A program made the position numbers and the translations under genes. Shown piece after piece: positions 1 through 11,171 of a DNA stretch of 21,013 bases; positions within the stretch are counted from its first letter, which is position 1; each line of letters opens with the position of its first letter. This DNA comes from Apostichopus parvimensis (lineage: Eukaryota > Echinodermata > Holothuroidea > Aspidochirotida > Stichopodidae). The stretch spans positions 27,717-48,729 of the forward strand of contig KN889613.1 of NCBI GenBank assembly GCA_000934455.1, given 5' to 3'. Below the pieces are notes generated by a model. That model was not told where the DNA came from, did no database searches, and saw only the letters and a list, made by a program, of their open reading frames with translations.

Positions 1-448
1 TTATGGGATTTCCTCAAAGATGGAATAACATTAAAATTGTTTTCATATAGCGAACGCAAAAGTTCGCTGCTTTAAATAACCCATGCAAAGTACAATGGAG
101 ACAGGAAGGGCACCGTTGAGTTCAAGAGTAAAATGATGCTTCAATTTATTTTGACAGTTCTAAGGACTTTCTCTTAACCAACCACGTTCAAGTTTAATTT
201 CATAAATTAATAACAAATTTAAATTGGGGACATGCATGTGTTATAAAGAATAATACTGTTTGATCAGTATGTATTACTTTCCCATGGATAAAAAGTGTGA
301 AGCTCCATTATTTGTTCAGTTTGCTGCAATGTAACAGCACCACACTCACCCATATTATAAAGGAATTTGAAATTAATTCAAATCTGCCACGACATAATTA
401 TGCGCTCTGTATTGAATGACTAGTTAGAACATAACTATTGACACTGTG
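1..448. other. Unassigned AT-rich sequence upstream of minisatellite
   Basis: No open frame, repeat pair or RNA motif was recognised here. A GTGAGT donor-like site on the minus strand near 340 has no open exon next to it in any frame. The sequence grades into the minisatellite at its right end. Confidence 0.5.
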
Positions 449-1004
449 TCCTGTATGAATGAGTACCAAAACATCACTATATATGTGCTCTGTATGAATG
501 AGTAACAAGACATCACTATATATGTGCTCTGTATGAATGAATACCAAGATATCACTATATATGTGCTATCACTGCTATGTATGAAAGAGTCCCAAGACAT
601 CACTATATGTGCTCTGTATGAATGAGTAACAGGACATCACTATATGTGCTATGTATGAATGAATACCAAAACATCACTATATATATGTGCTCAGTATGAA
701 TGAAGAATACCAAGACATCACTATATATATGTACTCTGTATGAATGAGTCCCAAGACATCACTATACCGTATATGTGCTCTGTATGAATGAGTAACAAGA
801 CATCACTATACGTGTGCTCTGTATGAATGAGTAAAAAGACATCACTATATATGTGCTCAGTATGAATGAAGAATACCAAGACATCACTATACAGTATATG
901 TGCTCTGTATGAATAAATACCAAGACATTATTACACATATGTGCTCAGTATGAATGAAGAATACCAAGACATCATTACATACATGTGTTACATGAATGAA
1001 TACC
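449..1004 (+). repeat. Minisatellite, ~14 copies of a 39-47-bp unit
   Basis: The word TGTATGAATGA (or a close variant) recurs near 452, 491, 530, 577, 616, 651, 693, 737, 780, 819, 859, 906, 947 and 990. Each is followed by a CAAGACATCACTATATATGTGCTC-like stretch, so the unit is about 39 to 47 bp. Two sub-types are visible: one reads GAATGAGTAACAAGACATC and the other CAGTATGAATGAAGAATACC. The second type occurs near 693, 859 and 947. Length differences come mostly from the TATATA run between units. Copies at the right edge are the most degenerate. There is no coding potential. It is likely to vary in length between individuals, which is an inference from its structure. Confidence 0.95.
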
Positions 1005-1587
1005 AACTTTGATAACTTCCCTACCATGCGGAAAAACCAGAGCACTGCCAGTAGCCCGGTAGACAAGCAGCCATTGTTTTTATCAAAACAAGGAAGTTGC
1101 TCCTACAGTACTGGAAGGCTGTATAGGAACTTCCATTGTGTATTTTCAAAGTTCAAACGGTATAGAATGCACTGTGTACCGTATAGGGCTTATTTAACCA
1201 GAATCACTGAAGTTAAGTTAATGGGTAATGATATTATGCAAAATTGAAGCTTTTCTGTTTGTACAAATAGTTTTAAACAGTATATTGGTGATCAAATGAA
1301 CCTGATGGTATTTGAGGACAATGATATCAGGGCTATTTACTACCATATATGTAATGAAGGTTAGGGTTATTGGTACATATATAGGCACCTGTGTTATAAT
1401 GTGTTAAGCAATCAGATTAAGTGCTTATTGTGTTCAATATTTGTTAACTTTGGAAAAACAGTAAGCGATCTTTCTAAAGACTTTAAGGAACTGTTGTGAT
1501 TCATATATTCTACATGTCTATTACACAATAAATTCTGCTGAAGTCTATATGAAATTTATGACTATGCTAGGGCATATAATTTAGTGT
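1005..1587. other. Unassigned sequence
   Basis: An 83-codon open stretch on the plus strand (996-1247) begins inside the last minisatellite copy and shows no recognisable domain, so I treat it as chance. No repeat or RNA gene was seen. Confidence 0.4.
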
Positions 1588-1913
1588 TCAAATTTTGTGA
1601 AGCAGTCTTAAAGGTTCTGAAATTTGTATCTTATAAAATACCATGATTCCTGTCTACAAAAAAGGAAACAAATGCTTTATATCTTTGGACCTGTATATAT
1701 ATTTCAATTTGACAACTTGACACAGCATCTTGCAATATGTTATATACGGAATATGCTACAAACACAACCAGCAGCTTAAACCATGGTGTCCCTTAAACTT
1801 ACTGGTTTTGGGAATTTACAAGCTCTGTGATAATTACCTATCTCCAGCCTTCTTGGCAAATCAAGATCTTGGAATAATTCACACAGAAAATCCTTTGGTG
1901 GTCGATCAATATC
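1588..1913 (-). CDS. Candidate two-exon 3' end of a gene (weak)
   Basis: On the minus strand an open stretch of exactly 37 codons (1913-1803) starts after an AG (CTTAAG) and ends at a strong donor, CCA followed by GTAAGT. It begins DIDRPPKDFLCELFQDLD. The next acceptor lies after the pyrimidine-rich TTTCCTTTTTTGTAG, and a second open stretch (1653-1588) continues in the same phase, reading TGIMVFYKIQISEPLRLL, then stops at TGA. Both segments are phase 0, so they splice without a break into about 58 residues. I recognise no family. GTAAGT occurs on this strand about as often as chance predicts for this composition, and open stretches of this length are common. The call therefore rests on phase agreement and the good acceptor only. 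No AATAAA was found just downstream. Confidence 0.22.
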
Positions 1914-2160
1914 CTTAAGTTATTAAATGTTCTAAACTTTGTTTGATTACTTTACTGTAAATTTTCCATTTGGAAGCACTGTTATATGACCGATTTGTGA
2001 TAAAAGACAGCAGTATCTAGATCTCTCTTGAACAGGTGGGCATATTTATGATCAGACAGTCCAAAGTGATTCATTTTTAGTGTCCCATTCAGGAAACAAT
2101 TGTGAAAGGAAGCTGGGATAGATACGTACAGTACATTAGCACCACAGTAGTACAGTGTGA

Positions 2161-2178
2161 ATATATATATATATATAT
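2161..2178. repeat. (AT)9 microsatellite
   Basis: Nine uninterrupted AT dinucleotides, followed by AATATATCC. It explains the isoleucine/tyrosine-rich translations in the overlapping minus-strand frames, which are not genes. Confidence 0.95.
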
Positions 2179-2439
2179 CCAATATATCCACAGTCTTTTA
2201 ATACACATCCACAGTATTTTAATACAGGCCATACCATAACAGCTAGTACCTTGTATGTAAGTTGAAAGCAAACAATTAAATCAAACCGTAACATGTTTGT
2301 CTCCTTTTGCTTTCCCTCTCCACATAGATACAATTTGTATGTAGTATGTTTTATTGTGCAGTACAAATAAATGCAGGGACTGCATCAAACAAGGTAATTG
2401 ATGCTTCCACTAAAATCATATTCACGTACCATATTTGAT

Positions 2440-2502
2440 CTAAACAGCAAGTCCAATGAACTCAATGCTCTCCAGACAGGTCTGATGAGTGCATGGGGTC
2501 AA
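2440..2502 (-). CDS. Candidate terminal exon (very weak)
   Basis: After the pyrimidine-rich CTCTCCGGTCCAAAAG on the minus strand, 20 codons read LTPCTHQTCLESIEFIGLAV and end in TAG. A canonical AATAAA lies about 85 bp further on (2355-2350). The coordinates give the open part only. The product is not recognised, and the stretch is short enough to be chance. Confidence 0.12.
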   Translation of the reverse strand: MTPCTHQTCLESIEFIGLAV

Positions 2503-3792
2503 CTTTTGGACCGGAGAGAATCGAAAGTATAAATGTACTTTCATTTTCATTTTCGACATGTGCCCAGGAAAGTATCATGAACTTATGAAAACTTCAAAGA
2601 GGAGGCCCTGCATGAGTGACACTATTGTCCCTGGGGCCTGACCTGGCCCTCCGGCAACCCCCCTTCCCCTCCCCCTTCTAGGTATCCCCTTTGTGTCATA
2701 CAGACTATACCTCTCTCATTTCTGACATATCTACCTAAGTAATACTGAAGCCTCTTCAGGTAAATGCATGGTGAAAAATGTGTGGGAAAAGAAATTCATG
2801 TAAATTAATGTGGAATACGATTTGAGGTTTCTTTGTTCAGTCATAAAGAAAAGTATTATAATTGCAGGCTCCTTGATGGCGATTCCTTGCCCCTTCTGAT
2901 CCCATTGTTTTGGGGCACCGTATTTATATGTCAACCAGAAACACTTCAGCACAGTAACCAAAGGGAGATTACTTTGGCACATCAATTAATAGTGCTTATC
3001 CTTACTGTGTAACTTCTGAGTGCATAACATTATTCTACACAGCCTTGCTGCAATGACGCTGCAGGCCCTCTGCGTCCAACTTTTAACACATTGCCAATTG
3101 CAAGCACAATTACGGGCGGACATTGAACATCTGTAGGCCCTACCATCCTAGGCTACAAGCCTACATCCACTGTCTCTATGTATGTTTCACTATCTCTAAC
3201 TCTACTAATTCATACCTAACAAAATAATAGAGTATTTTAAGAAGATCAAAATTTAGCATTAACTCTGTGGTGCACCTCTTTTCCTTCTTATGATTTGTCA
3301 TTTGAAAAGTCTAATGTGACACAGTTACGCTTCCCTATAACTGGGCCCTGAAAGGGGCTTAACTTCCTATAACCATATAAATATTTCTCAGCACTGGCAA
3401 TAATATGAGTAATGGTTAAATGGAACTGGTCTACAATGTTTCCAGAGTTGTTCTATTAGATACTGAATTAGAAGAAAACCAAAACTATTACAGCAAGATG
3501 TCAGCCATGACAATTACTGCATCACTGAAACAGCACAAATATATTAAACTATTAATGATAAATGCTATATATAGATTCCTACCGATTAAAAACCTCACTA
3601 ACTGAACAACGCCAGGAGACTGCATATAGTTACTGCACACCATTGCACATGGTCCACAGCAACAAATTTTGGTTTATATGTGGAATTAGTTTGTGATACA
3701 TATTTTCTTCAACATTCTAATTCCCTTGGAACTTGAAGGAAGTATCACAAACTATTTCAACTAGTACTGCTGTAATAAAGTATATACCTTAA

Positions 3793-4152
3793 AGGCATTG
3801 AAGACTCGCCCCAAACCGCGTCGGCCATCCGAAAAAGTTAACTTTCCGTTGCTTGCAAGTGAAGTTTTTTCGTGTCGCTACAAAATGCAGACAGTAATGA
3901 AACGTGATACCTTGTTATCTTTAGCTGGACCTGAGATGTCCATCGCTGTATCGTTTGTACACTGTGCTGTGGGTATTGACCGCAGCTGTATGTACTGACT
4001 GTACACTAGTGTCTAATTACCGACAGTAGCAAGCTGTGTGGGTGTATTTTCTGGGATCGATGGTGGTGTCTAATACTTCTGTTACACCTCATTCGAAACT
4101 AGGTCAGATTACCGCCATTAGACGTTTCTTTTTGCGCGAGTCTTCACGCCCT
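3793..4152. mobile_element. MITE copy 1, Kolobok/T2-like, TTAA target duplication
   Basis: This 360-bp element is flanked on both sides by TTAA (3789-3792 and 4153-4156). The left end reads AGGCATTGAAGACTCGC. The reverse complement of the right end reads AGGGCGTGAAGACTCGC. These are terminal inverted repeats of about 17 bp with one gap or substitution region near the start. Together with the target site each end reads TTAAAGG, the terminal motif known from the Xenopus T2-MITE group, whose autonomous partners are Kolobok transposases. PiggyBac also uses TTAA, but its ends usually start with CC, so Kolobok fits better. There is no transposase frame inside, so the element is non-autonomous. A second copy lies at 10809-11171 in the same orientation, about 85-90% alike by eye. 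A 66-codon plus-strand frame inside each copy is a by-product of the repeat. Confidence 0.85.
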
Positions 4153-4156
4153 TTAA

Positions 4157-4357
4157 GGCCTTGGTATAAATCTGCCTATGGTACTGCTAACCTACAAGTA
4201 TACCTCAACCACAATTTTACAGATAAACCTAATTAGGTATTAGTAACCAAGATGCTAGAGCATTGCCATAGCAACAGCACACAGATCTGATGTCTCCATC
4301 CTTGTGATAATTACTGTAACTATCATGGTACAGCTATTAGTAGTACTGTAAACTTAC
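4157..4357. other. Unassigned sequence right of MITE copy 1
   Basis: Sequence between the right TTAA of the MITE and the candidate exon below. No motif was recognised. Confidence 0.4.
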
Positions 4358-4438
4358 CTGCATCTTACTGTTCAGAGCCAGTTTAAACTGTTCTTGTGAT
4401 GATAAGTTAGGCTGCATTGTAGACATCATTGCAATGTC
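4358..4438 (-). CDS. Candidate coding exon, possibly first coding exon
   Basis: On the minus strand the sequence GACATTGCAATGATG opens a frame reading MMSTMQPNLSSQEQFKLALN and then SKMQ. It ends exactly at a consensus donor, ATGCAG followed by GTAAGT. Two consecutive ATG codons (4429-4424) could be a start. Alternatively an acceptor AG at 4439-4440 (TTTGAAG) would add Asp-Ile-Ala in front. Upstream in the same frame there is a stop, so the open stretch is 31 codons or less. Composition is Gln/Ser/Met rich. I recognise no family, and no compatible partner exon was found. Confidence 0.2.
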
Positions 4439-5044
4439 CTTCAAACAAAATTCACATCAGACTAAAACTAAACTAAAAAAAAACATAACCGCACTATATT
4501 CCCGTGATCTAAATTGTTGAATTATTCCTTGCCATAGAGCTACTGTAAGTCCAATAAATTCCACTGCTATGTTCCCAAACAGCCAACTCACACCGACGAT
4601 TATTTAACTTGTGGTACTCAGCCAAGTCTGAAGAGCTAAACAACAGTAAATATCAATTCACACAGACACACCAACCAGCAATGGCTTCAGTACCAATGAT
4701 AAACGGAACAGGAACCTGCTTTGGAAAGCATTGCACGCAATTGCTGAACCTTGAAAATATATTCTTCTGATACTATTCTTTTAATAGCCAGGGGTACAAC
4801 CTGTTGTAGGCCAATTAAGTTCCTTTATTTTTGGAAATTCTACCTTTATAGGGGCTGCACATCAGAGATAACAATAACAATGCAGCTGTGATTCTCAACT
4901 TGGCAATGAGATACCTTACAAAAATAGGGAAATTCCTATGCACAGGATATGGGTCTGCGGTAGAGTGGGTAGAATAAAGAAAAGTGCTCATCAATCCCTA
5001 CGTCAAAAAGAAAATGGCACTCAAAAGCACTTATGTGCAAAAAC
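4439..5044. other. Unassigned sequence
   Basis: Contains a short open stretch on the minus strand (about 4636-4592) ending at GGTGTGAGT. Its phase would create a stop if joined to the candidate exon at 4438. Nothing else was recognised. Confidence 0.35.
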
Positions 5045-5564
5045 TTATGTGCAAAAATATTCCCTAAGTTGCGAGGAATGCAAACATTGCAATTTTATGC
5101 TGACTCGGTGCAGTACCCAGCTCCTCAATCTGTTTGTTTTTTCCGTTTCTTTCGTTCTTTCTGAAGCATTTTGGAGTAGAACTGGGAGTGAATTTCCTCC
5201 ACTGGAAATGTCATCCAAGAACTCCTTTAACATAAAAAGGTCATCTTCATAATTTCAGACACTGTGTTCCTTCAAAACCTTCAGTTACATCCTTTTGCAA
5301 GATTTTGGTTATTTTTAATCTCTCTTCATAGGTTCTGCTTATTCTATTCTCTTCAATTCCATTTGATTCATTTTTTCCCATTTCTTTATATTTTTTTTTC
5401 CAGTCCAGTCGATTTTTGTTTTCATTTGCATAATTACATTCATTTTTCCTGTCTATTCCATTCATTTTATTTTTAAGTCTTTGCATAATTTTAAATCCTA
5501 TTTGAAAAGATTCTACTGGCCTATTATCCTCTTCATTCATAACATCAACTTCTAGGTTTTTAAA
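5045..5564 (-). pseudogene. Charge-rich broken reading frame, unknown product
   Basis: The minus strand is strikingly purine-rich. One frame is open from 5564 (just after a TTAG that could be an acceptor) to TGA at 5247. From its ATG at 5540 it codes for 97 residues rich in Lys, Glu and Asn, starting MNEEDNRPVESFQIGFKIMQ. Immediately after the stop another frame, offset by one base, is open to 5045 and reads NYEDDLFMLKEFLDDISSGG, then a Ser/Thr/Arg-rich tail. One frameshift would join the two into about 170 residues, so this may be a decayed gene or two exons. Against this, the bias may simply reflect an A/G-rich strand, and I recognise no domain, signal peptide or membrane segment. Function unknown. 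Confidence 0.25.
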
Positions 5565-5567
5565 CTA

Positions 5568-7326
5568 ACTGTTGAAAATGTAACCAACTTTTTTTTAATT
5601 GAGTTCTGTTTGAATGCACTTTGCATACTATCTCTTTTAAGGACACATTTCAAAATACTGTAGTCTCAAGAGGCGATGGCAAATCCCTACTAAATTCATA
5701 TGGTTTTCATCACCATGCATAGGTCTAATAATAACAGCTTTCAAAACTGTTTTCAAGGACTGCTCTCTCGCCATTTTGAACTTTCCTCTTGCTAAGTACT
5801 GTACATAGACAACTAAGTACACAATTTGACAGACAGTCACTATGTGTGCAGCCATGATTGATAGCAATACGAAAAATCTTCTGCTTAACTATGTTAAAAG
5901 CTTTTGCGTGAACTGTAATTGGTCAGTTCTCAATTAATTTGCTTTAATATTATATTTGCTTCAAGTCAATTAAATGAGTAACACATGTAGTCAACAATTA
6001 AGAGAGGACTCAATGTTCAAACATGCAAAAGTATAACGATACAGTAATCTCAAATTTTCTATAAGTTTATATATGTATAAACCAGGTCCAAATGTCAATC
6101 ATGGAATCTTGGTTGTTAATTAAGCATTATTTTTGTAAGGGTTTGAGCTTTAATGTTTTTGTTAACTTCCGTAGAACCACTCAAGACGCAGGGCAGGATC
6201 GCTGTTAATAATCAATCTCCTGCATGTACTAGTTGGTGGCCGGGTTTGCAGAATTCTTCTAAGGTGGCAAACAAAAATATGAGGAAAAATCTGCAGTTTT
6301 TTTGCTTCCATTGAGAGCGGAAGAAAGTGCAAAAATGGAGGATAATACATCCAAAACCTACACAGAGTGAGACATGGGGTACCCAAAGCACAAATGGTAC
6401 TGTCATGTAATCTAGTCAGTGTCCACATTAGGACAAGTGATTGAGGGATTCCCGCAATTCATCTACAGCGTCCCGCACAAATATTTTCTCTTGGGGTAGG
6501 ATTCCCCGCAACAATTCCTGGTACTTCCACAATTTGCACTATTTGGGTAGTTAAAAAACTTGCCAATAACAAGCAGGATACGTAATAAAGTTTTGTTGAT
6601 TTTTGTAAGGAGTAATGTGATTGATCTTTCCAAAATGAAAGCACATGGCTTCGTTAATGCTGCACTGCAACAGTGTGTAATGTGTGTATTGGTTGCAATG
6701 GTCGACCATGTGTCCAGCACTGTATATGCACTACATTTGCGCTTAATTCGGTATGGGCATACAGTATAATATATACGTACCTCAAATACTAGCATCATGA
6801 AATTCCCATTCCCCCCCCCCTCCTCCCCCAAAAAAGTCCCTTTTAAAAAAATACCTCCCAAAAATAAATTGACTGGGGCATTCCTCACCTTTCTTAACAT
6901 CCTAGCACTTATACTGAATCCAGTATTCTTATTATAAGCAAATGTTGTCAGAGCACTGTGAATAACTCTACTGATGAAACTTCTCTCAAACCAAAACACA
7001 GAAACACAGAAATCGGTCTACATGCAGTAACAGCTGTACAGTTGCTTAAGTGGTACAAGAACCAAACTAAGAGTGGAAAGAAATAGACTGGAGGGACTGG
7101 ATAAGGTATCCAGTGTGTTGCTAAAGAAATAACTGTACTTGGTGTTAACATTTAAAACATTGGCCAGATAGAACAAATTTTTAGTGGGATTTTTCATTCA
7201 TTAACAGTTTTTGTGTCGTTTCATAACGTTCTTTGTCTAGTGTTAATTTATTTACAAACAGAAAATGAGTCTAAAGTTTCTTCCTGTTTTCTTCCAGAAG
7301 AAACCAAACCCTGGTTGGTGACTTAC
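5568..7326. other. Unassigned sequence with a C-rich tract
   Basis: Holds a homopolymeric C10 run at 6811-6820 followed by TCCTCCCCC. A 178-codon open frame on the minus strand (6999-6463) runs through that tract. It shows no conserved motif and its Gly-rich part is just the translated homopolymer, so it is not called as a gene. Confidence 0.4.
6811..6829. repeat. Poly-C / CT-rich tract
   Basis: Ten consecutive C followed by TCCTCCCCC. Such runs occur next to other repeats in this window, but no inverted-repeat partner was found here to define an element. Confidence 0.85.
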
Positions 7327-7411
7327 CTGTGACCGCTCACTCTCTGCCAACCCTGTACTCTCCTTCACAACTGCTTACAAAATTCCTAACCACAGCATTG
7401 TTGGGAATATT
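7327..7411 (-). CDS. Candidate exon fragment (weak)
   Basis: After a pyrimidine-containing stretch ending in GAAGCAG on the minus strand, an open frame reads NIPNNAVVRNFVSSCEGEYR and then VGRE before TGA. Two donors are possible: GTGAGC at 7340-7335, which cuts before the stop, or the consensus ACAG/GTAAGT at 7326-7321, which includes it. The phrase loosely resembles the linker that follows RING fingers in TRIM-type proteins. No cysteine/histidine ring is visible next to it, so I do not assign that family. Confidence 0.15.
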
Positions 7412-10400
7412 CTGCTTCAAATGTGTATAGAAAAGGCACTTTCAAAAAGTACAGCATACAGATCGCATTGCTTGCTGTTATTGGGATACAGTTACACTCT
7501 CTCTCTGGACACTACAGTATAGAGAAGGCATATTGTAGGCCTTACTGACATGTCCTTTGTACAATTATTAGGCTAATTATAGTTACCATCAGATAAAAAG
7601 ATCTACTACAGTATTCAGAAAAGTAGAAGGTAATTAAAATGCATTCTTCCTTTTTTGGGTTTTCAAACTATAATAATGATCATTGTAATAGAAACCATCA
7701 CGTTTCAATAATAATTCCCATCATAAACTGCCTTGGCTTAATTTATATGTAGACTTCAAACACGAGAATACATGTTGGTACGTACTTCTAGTGGGTGGAA
7801 CTATATAGATCACTCAGGCTATAGAAAGTCCCTAGCTACATATGGCTGTATGCTTTGTCATTGGAATTTGTTTTGTTTTGATTTGGGTTTTTTATGACTA
7901 GTTGTTCACATCAAATTCTGATTGCATTGTAAATGAAATACCCCGAAATAGGTTAAAATGATTAATTGGTATAACCCCAAAAGCTGATGTTCCATTCACT
8001 AAACTTACACATCTTTTAATTCCTACTGTGTACATATTGGTCATTGTTACTTATTTTGCTTTATTTCTTTGGACAACCAAATCTAGCATCATGGCTTTTA
8101 CAGGGAGAGGTGAATGCATGTTGACAAGAAAAATATGCACTGTACATATAAACTTCGACCCTTCCTGGTTGGGACTACCATATAATATATTGATAATATA
8201 AGGATACATTTTCCCTACATTTTCCCTACATTTTCTATAGACATGCATGTGTACTGAATTTAAGTTGGAAAATCAATTACATACAGTATTTACCTTACCC
8301 CAATCTTCTTCAGACAATTGAAGAGACAGAAAAGATTTTTAACTAATTTACGCTAGACCTGTACACTTTAGATGTAGTAAGTAATTTGCAAAAATAAATT
8401 GATGAAAGATGAAAAGAAAAAATATGGTTCAATTATAAACTGTACAATTGATTGAATGCCATGTATACTTATGAACCTGAAAGAAAACTTCCAGGTCAGC
8501 TAAAAAGAAACTCACCGTGCACGACGGCGTGAACTGATCGAAACAAATCTTTAAAACAAAGTCTTTTAACAAGATATATACTGTTTTCATTTCCAAGGTG
8601 ATTTTTCACACTTATGCAGTGAATAATCTAGAGTTCAAACTTTGTGTAGCAATTTCGAAGACAATGTGTATTTTCTCTCATACATACATTCCTGTGTAGA
8701 AAATTGCATATATATACTGTATTTACAAGTGTTGGCAATTAACATGACCATTTTGTATGGCATTTTGCAATGAGATACTGAATACATTATCCCCTGGTAT
8801 GTGAAAAATATCACAAATTGTAGGGAACTTTTAATGATATTGGAGGTAAAATAATGTCTCAAATGTTTGGAAATAAAATGAAAAATATATTCACGTAATT
8901 ATTCATTTCATAAGTTCATTCACTGGTCTTTATTGAAAAGTGTTCCAAATAACTAAGTACACTCACCGTGAATCTGATTAAAATTGGTAGACAACATATG
9001 TCATAGTCCTTGGGACAAAACACTGATGAATAGGTTATAGCTGCTTGTTACAAAATCAGAACAGTTATGTGTATAACTTGTAAGTCCTAACCATAATTTA
9101 GTCTTAAGTTATATGCATTGTTAGTATAGGCTACTGAATACTTGGCTAGAACCTTCATAACCAAAACAAACCAGATTAAAATAGGCGTGAGAGCTTCCTA
9201 GAAGATGCAGAACCATTAATAACATTCCCATGCATGAACATATCATTCCATATTGGAGTAGGCTAGTACAATATGAAGGAGCGGACTCGACTTTGGGGAA
9301 CATCCACTAGTATAATGGTGAAGAACTTGTTGGTTACTAGGTGAGCTGGATAAAGACCTACATGGCCAAAAACACAAGTCGAGCAACCTTGACAATTGTA
9401 ACGCAGTCTACGGCAGTACGTTTACAACATCGAAGAGAACAACAAACATGCTATTACTTTGACTTTCAAACGCAAAGAGAAACTTACCGCCATGTTTCGA
9501 GCTGCTACCACATGCACTGGGAAAGTCTATAGGCTAAACGTTATTTCAGAAATTTTATACCCCAGCAGTGGCTGTGCCAGAAGTTCGAAATGTACAGGTA
9601 ATGTTCTCAAATCGATGAGCAGTTATTTTTCCAAAAGACACTCAAGTTACACATAACTTGCATGCACTGATGTATATTGAGTGCTGTTAGGTATTCATGA
9701 GTATGACCCAATACTAGACACATGCACAGGATACTGCATGATTCAAAAAGAAAGTTTTTAACTTCGGAGTCGATATTCCTGGCAGCTACTGTACATGCAC
9801 ATTTACGAACACCCACACACCTCTACAGTGTGTAATTCGGCCCTGATGATAATTTCTTGCATTGTGCCGTGGAAAACTTCCAAGAATTACGGTGAACTCA
9901 AGACTACACTTAAAATCTTTCATTCAAGACACTTTGGTGTAAAATCCAACTGGCCTAAACAGTAAAGGTAGCCGAGCATATCACCACTAGTAAAACTGAA
10001 AACAAATAGTAACGTGCCGAACATGTTGCCTCTTTACGTTGCAACGCGCTTGTCATCGAGCGTTTCCGAAAAAGGTGGAAATACTAGCTCTGCTTATCAA
10101 TCATTTCGTTGGCTAGTTTTGATAATCAGGAGGCCGCTGTGTTGTATACTTTCAGCTTCGTTTTAATTGAAGGACTTCCGCGAGTTCATATCAACAAGTA
10201 GCCTCGTCTTTCTGAATAGCTATAGATCGCTCTATATACTGTATACTCTATGTATGGACGCTTATGTAGGCAGACCATGTACAGCCTGTAAATATGAGAG
10301 GAAGCCACCGGCAGCCCTAGACTTCCACACCTATTCTTAGTTTAAATTACAAAGTTGACTTGTCACTCAAATTGCCACTTCTAATCATTGAACCGTTAAC

Positions 10401-10804
10401 TATGGCTTGACCGCTACCGTGTTTATCTAACCCTTCAAAAAGCCTCGTCATATGTCCCAAGAAAGTGGAACGCCTGTTTCACACAAGTAAAGGATATCCA
10501 GATATAGGCAAACTGAGACGAATATATCAATAATAAATTTAAAATTTAAGGTAATTGGTTATGTGTCTATTTGTGAGTGTAGCTAGGGGATCGTAACGCA
10601 CAGTGTAAGAAACGAAGGCGTTACAATGATGTAAGTTAGCATATGTTATTGTTGTATGTTGGCGACGTTATCGTTTTATGTTAACTGCACACCGTGTGTT
10701 AATTTAAATGTATAACATAAGCTATGGTTCTTCCAGAGTGTATCCTAACATAACAACTCCCTGGTCAGTCTGAGTATTCCTCCCGGACCATAATGTCCAT
10801 GCAC
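7412..10804. other. Long unassigned stretch
   Basis: About 3.4 kb without a supportable gene. Small open stretches up to 75 codons have no recognisable content. A minor direct duplication, CATTTTCCCTA twice, lies near 8212-8235. A minus-strand ATGGCG directly followed by GTAAGT (about 9493-9482) looks like a start-plus-donor, but nothing confirms it. CpG content looks somewhat higher around 10020-10300. Confidence 0.4.
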
Positions 10805-10808
10805 TTAA

Positions 10809-11171
10809 AGGCATTGAAGACTCGCCCCAAACCGCGTACGTGCCGCGCTCTGGAAAAGTTAACTTTCCGTTGCTTGCAAGTGAAGTTTCACTCTTGTCGC
10901 AACAAAATGCAGACAGTGATGAAACGTGATACCTTGTTATCTTTTATCTAGACCTGAGATGTCCATCGCTGCTATGTACACTGTGTTGTGGTTATATTGA
11001 CCGTAGCTGTATGTATTGACTGTACACTATTGTCTAATTACCGACGGTAGCAAGCTGTGTGTGTATTTTCTGGGATCGATTGTGGTATCTAACACTTCTG
11101 TTACACCTCATTCGAAACTAGGTCGGATTACCGGCATGAGACGTTTCTTTGTGCTCGAGTCTTCACACCCT
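10809..11171. mobile_element. MITE copy 2, Kolobok/T2-like, TTAA target duplication
   Basis: This 363-bp copy matches the element at 3793-4152 over its whole length in the same orientation. TTAA lies on both sides (10805-10808 and 11172-11175). The left end reads AGGCATTGAAGACTCGCC. The reverse complement of the right end reads AGGGTGTGAAGACTCGAGC. Flanking DNA differs from copy 1, so these are two separate insertions and not a segmental duplication. Differences from copy 1 include the stretch after AAACCGCGT (ACGTGCCGCGCTCTGG against CGGCCATCCGA) and scattered single bases. No transposase is encoded. Confidence 0.85.

Larger units (their letters stand above)
1914..3788. other. Unassigned sequence with weak exon-like fragments
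   Basis: This stretch holds the (AT)9 tract and a pyrimidine-rich run near 2640-2690. Several open stretches of 60-84 codons show no recognisable motif. Nothing here can be called a gene with confidence. Confidence 0.4.

Noticed and set aside
449-1004. CRISPR-like array
   Set aside because: The repeats are contiguous with no unique spacers and the genome is eukaryotic. It is a minisatellite.
1606-1616. Isolated TTAAAGGTT as a possible third T2-type MITE end
   Set aside because: No matching inverted end or TTAA partner at element distance.
1985-2117. Open stretch after CTATCCCAG on the minus strand reading SFHNCFLNGTLKMNHFGLSD and ending in TAA
   Set aside because: It looks like a terminal exon, but there is no partner or poly-A signal, and stretches of this length are expected by chance in this composition.
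4592-4636. Mini-exon SSDLAEYHKLNNRR before GTGAGT on the minus strand
   Set aside because: Its phase creates a stop with the only nearby candidate exon (4438-4358), and it is only 14 codons long.
6463-6999. 178-codon open frame on the minus strand, the longest in the window
   Set aside because: It runs through a C10 homopolymer, giving a Gly/Glu stretch, with no domain and no coding-like composition. It is probably chance.
8281-8345. Possible micro-exon before GTAAAT on the minus strand
   Set aside because: The only usable acceptor leaves 14 bp, which is not supportable.
9482-9493. ATGGCG/GTAAGT start-plus-donor on the minus strand
   Set aside because: Two codons and a donor are not enough. 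No promoter or downstream exon could be linked.
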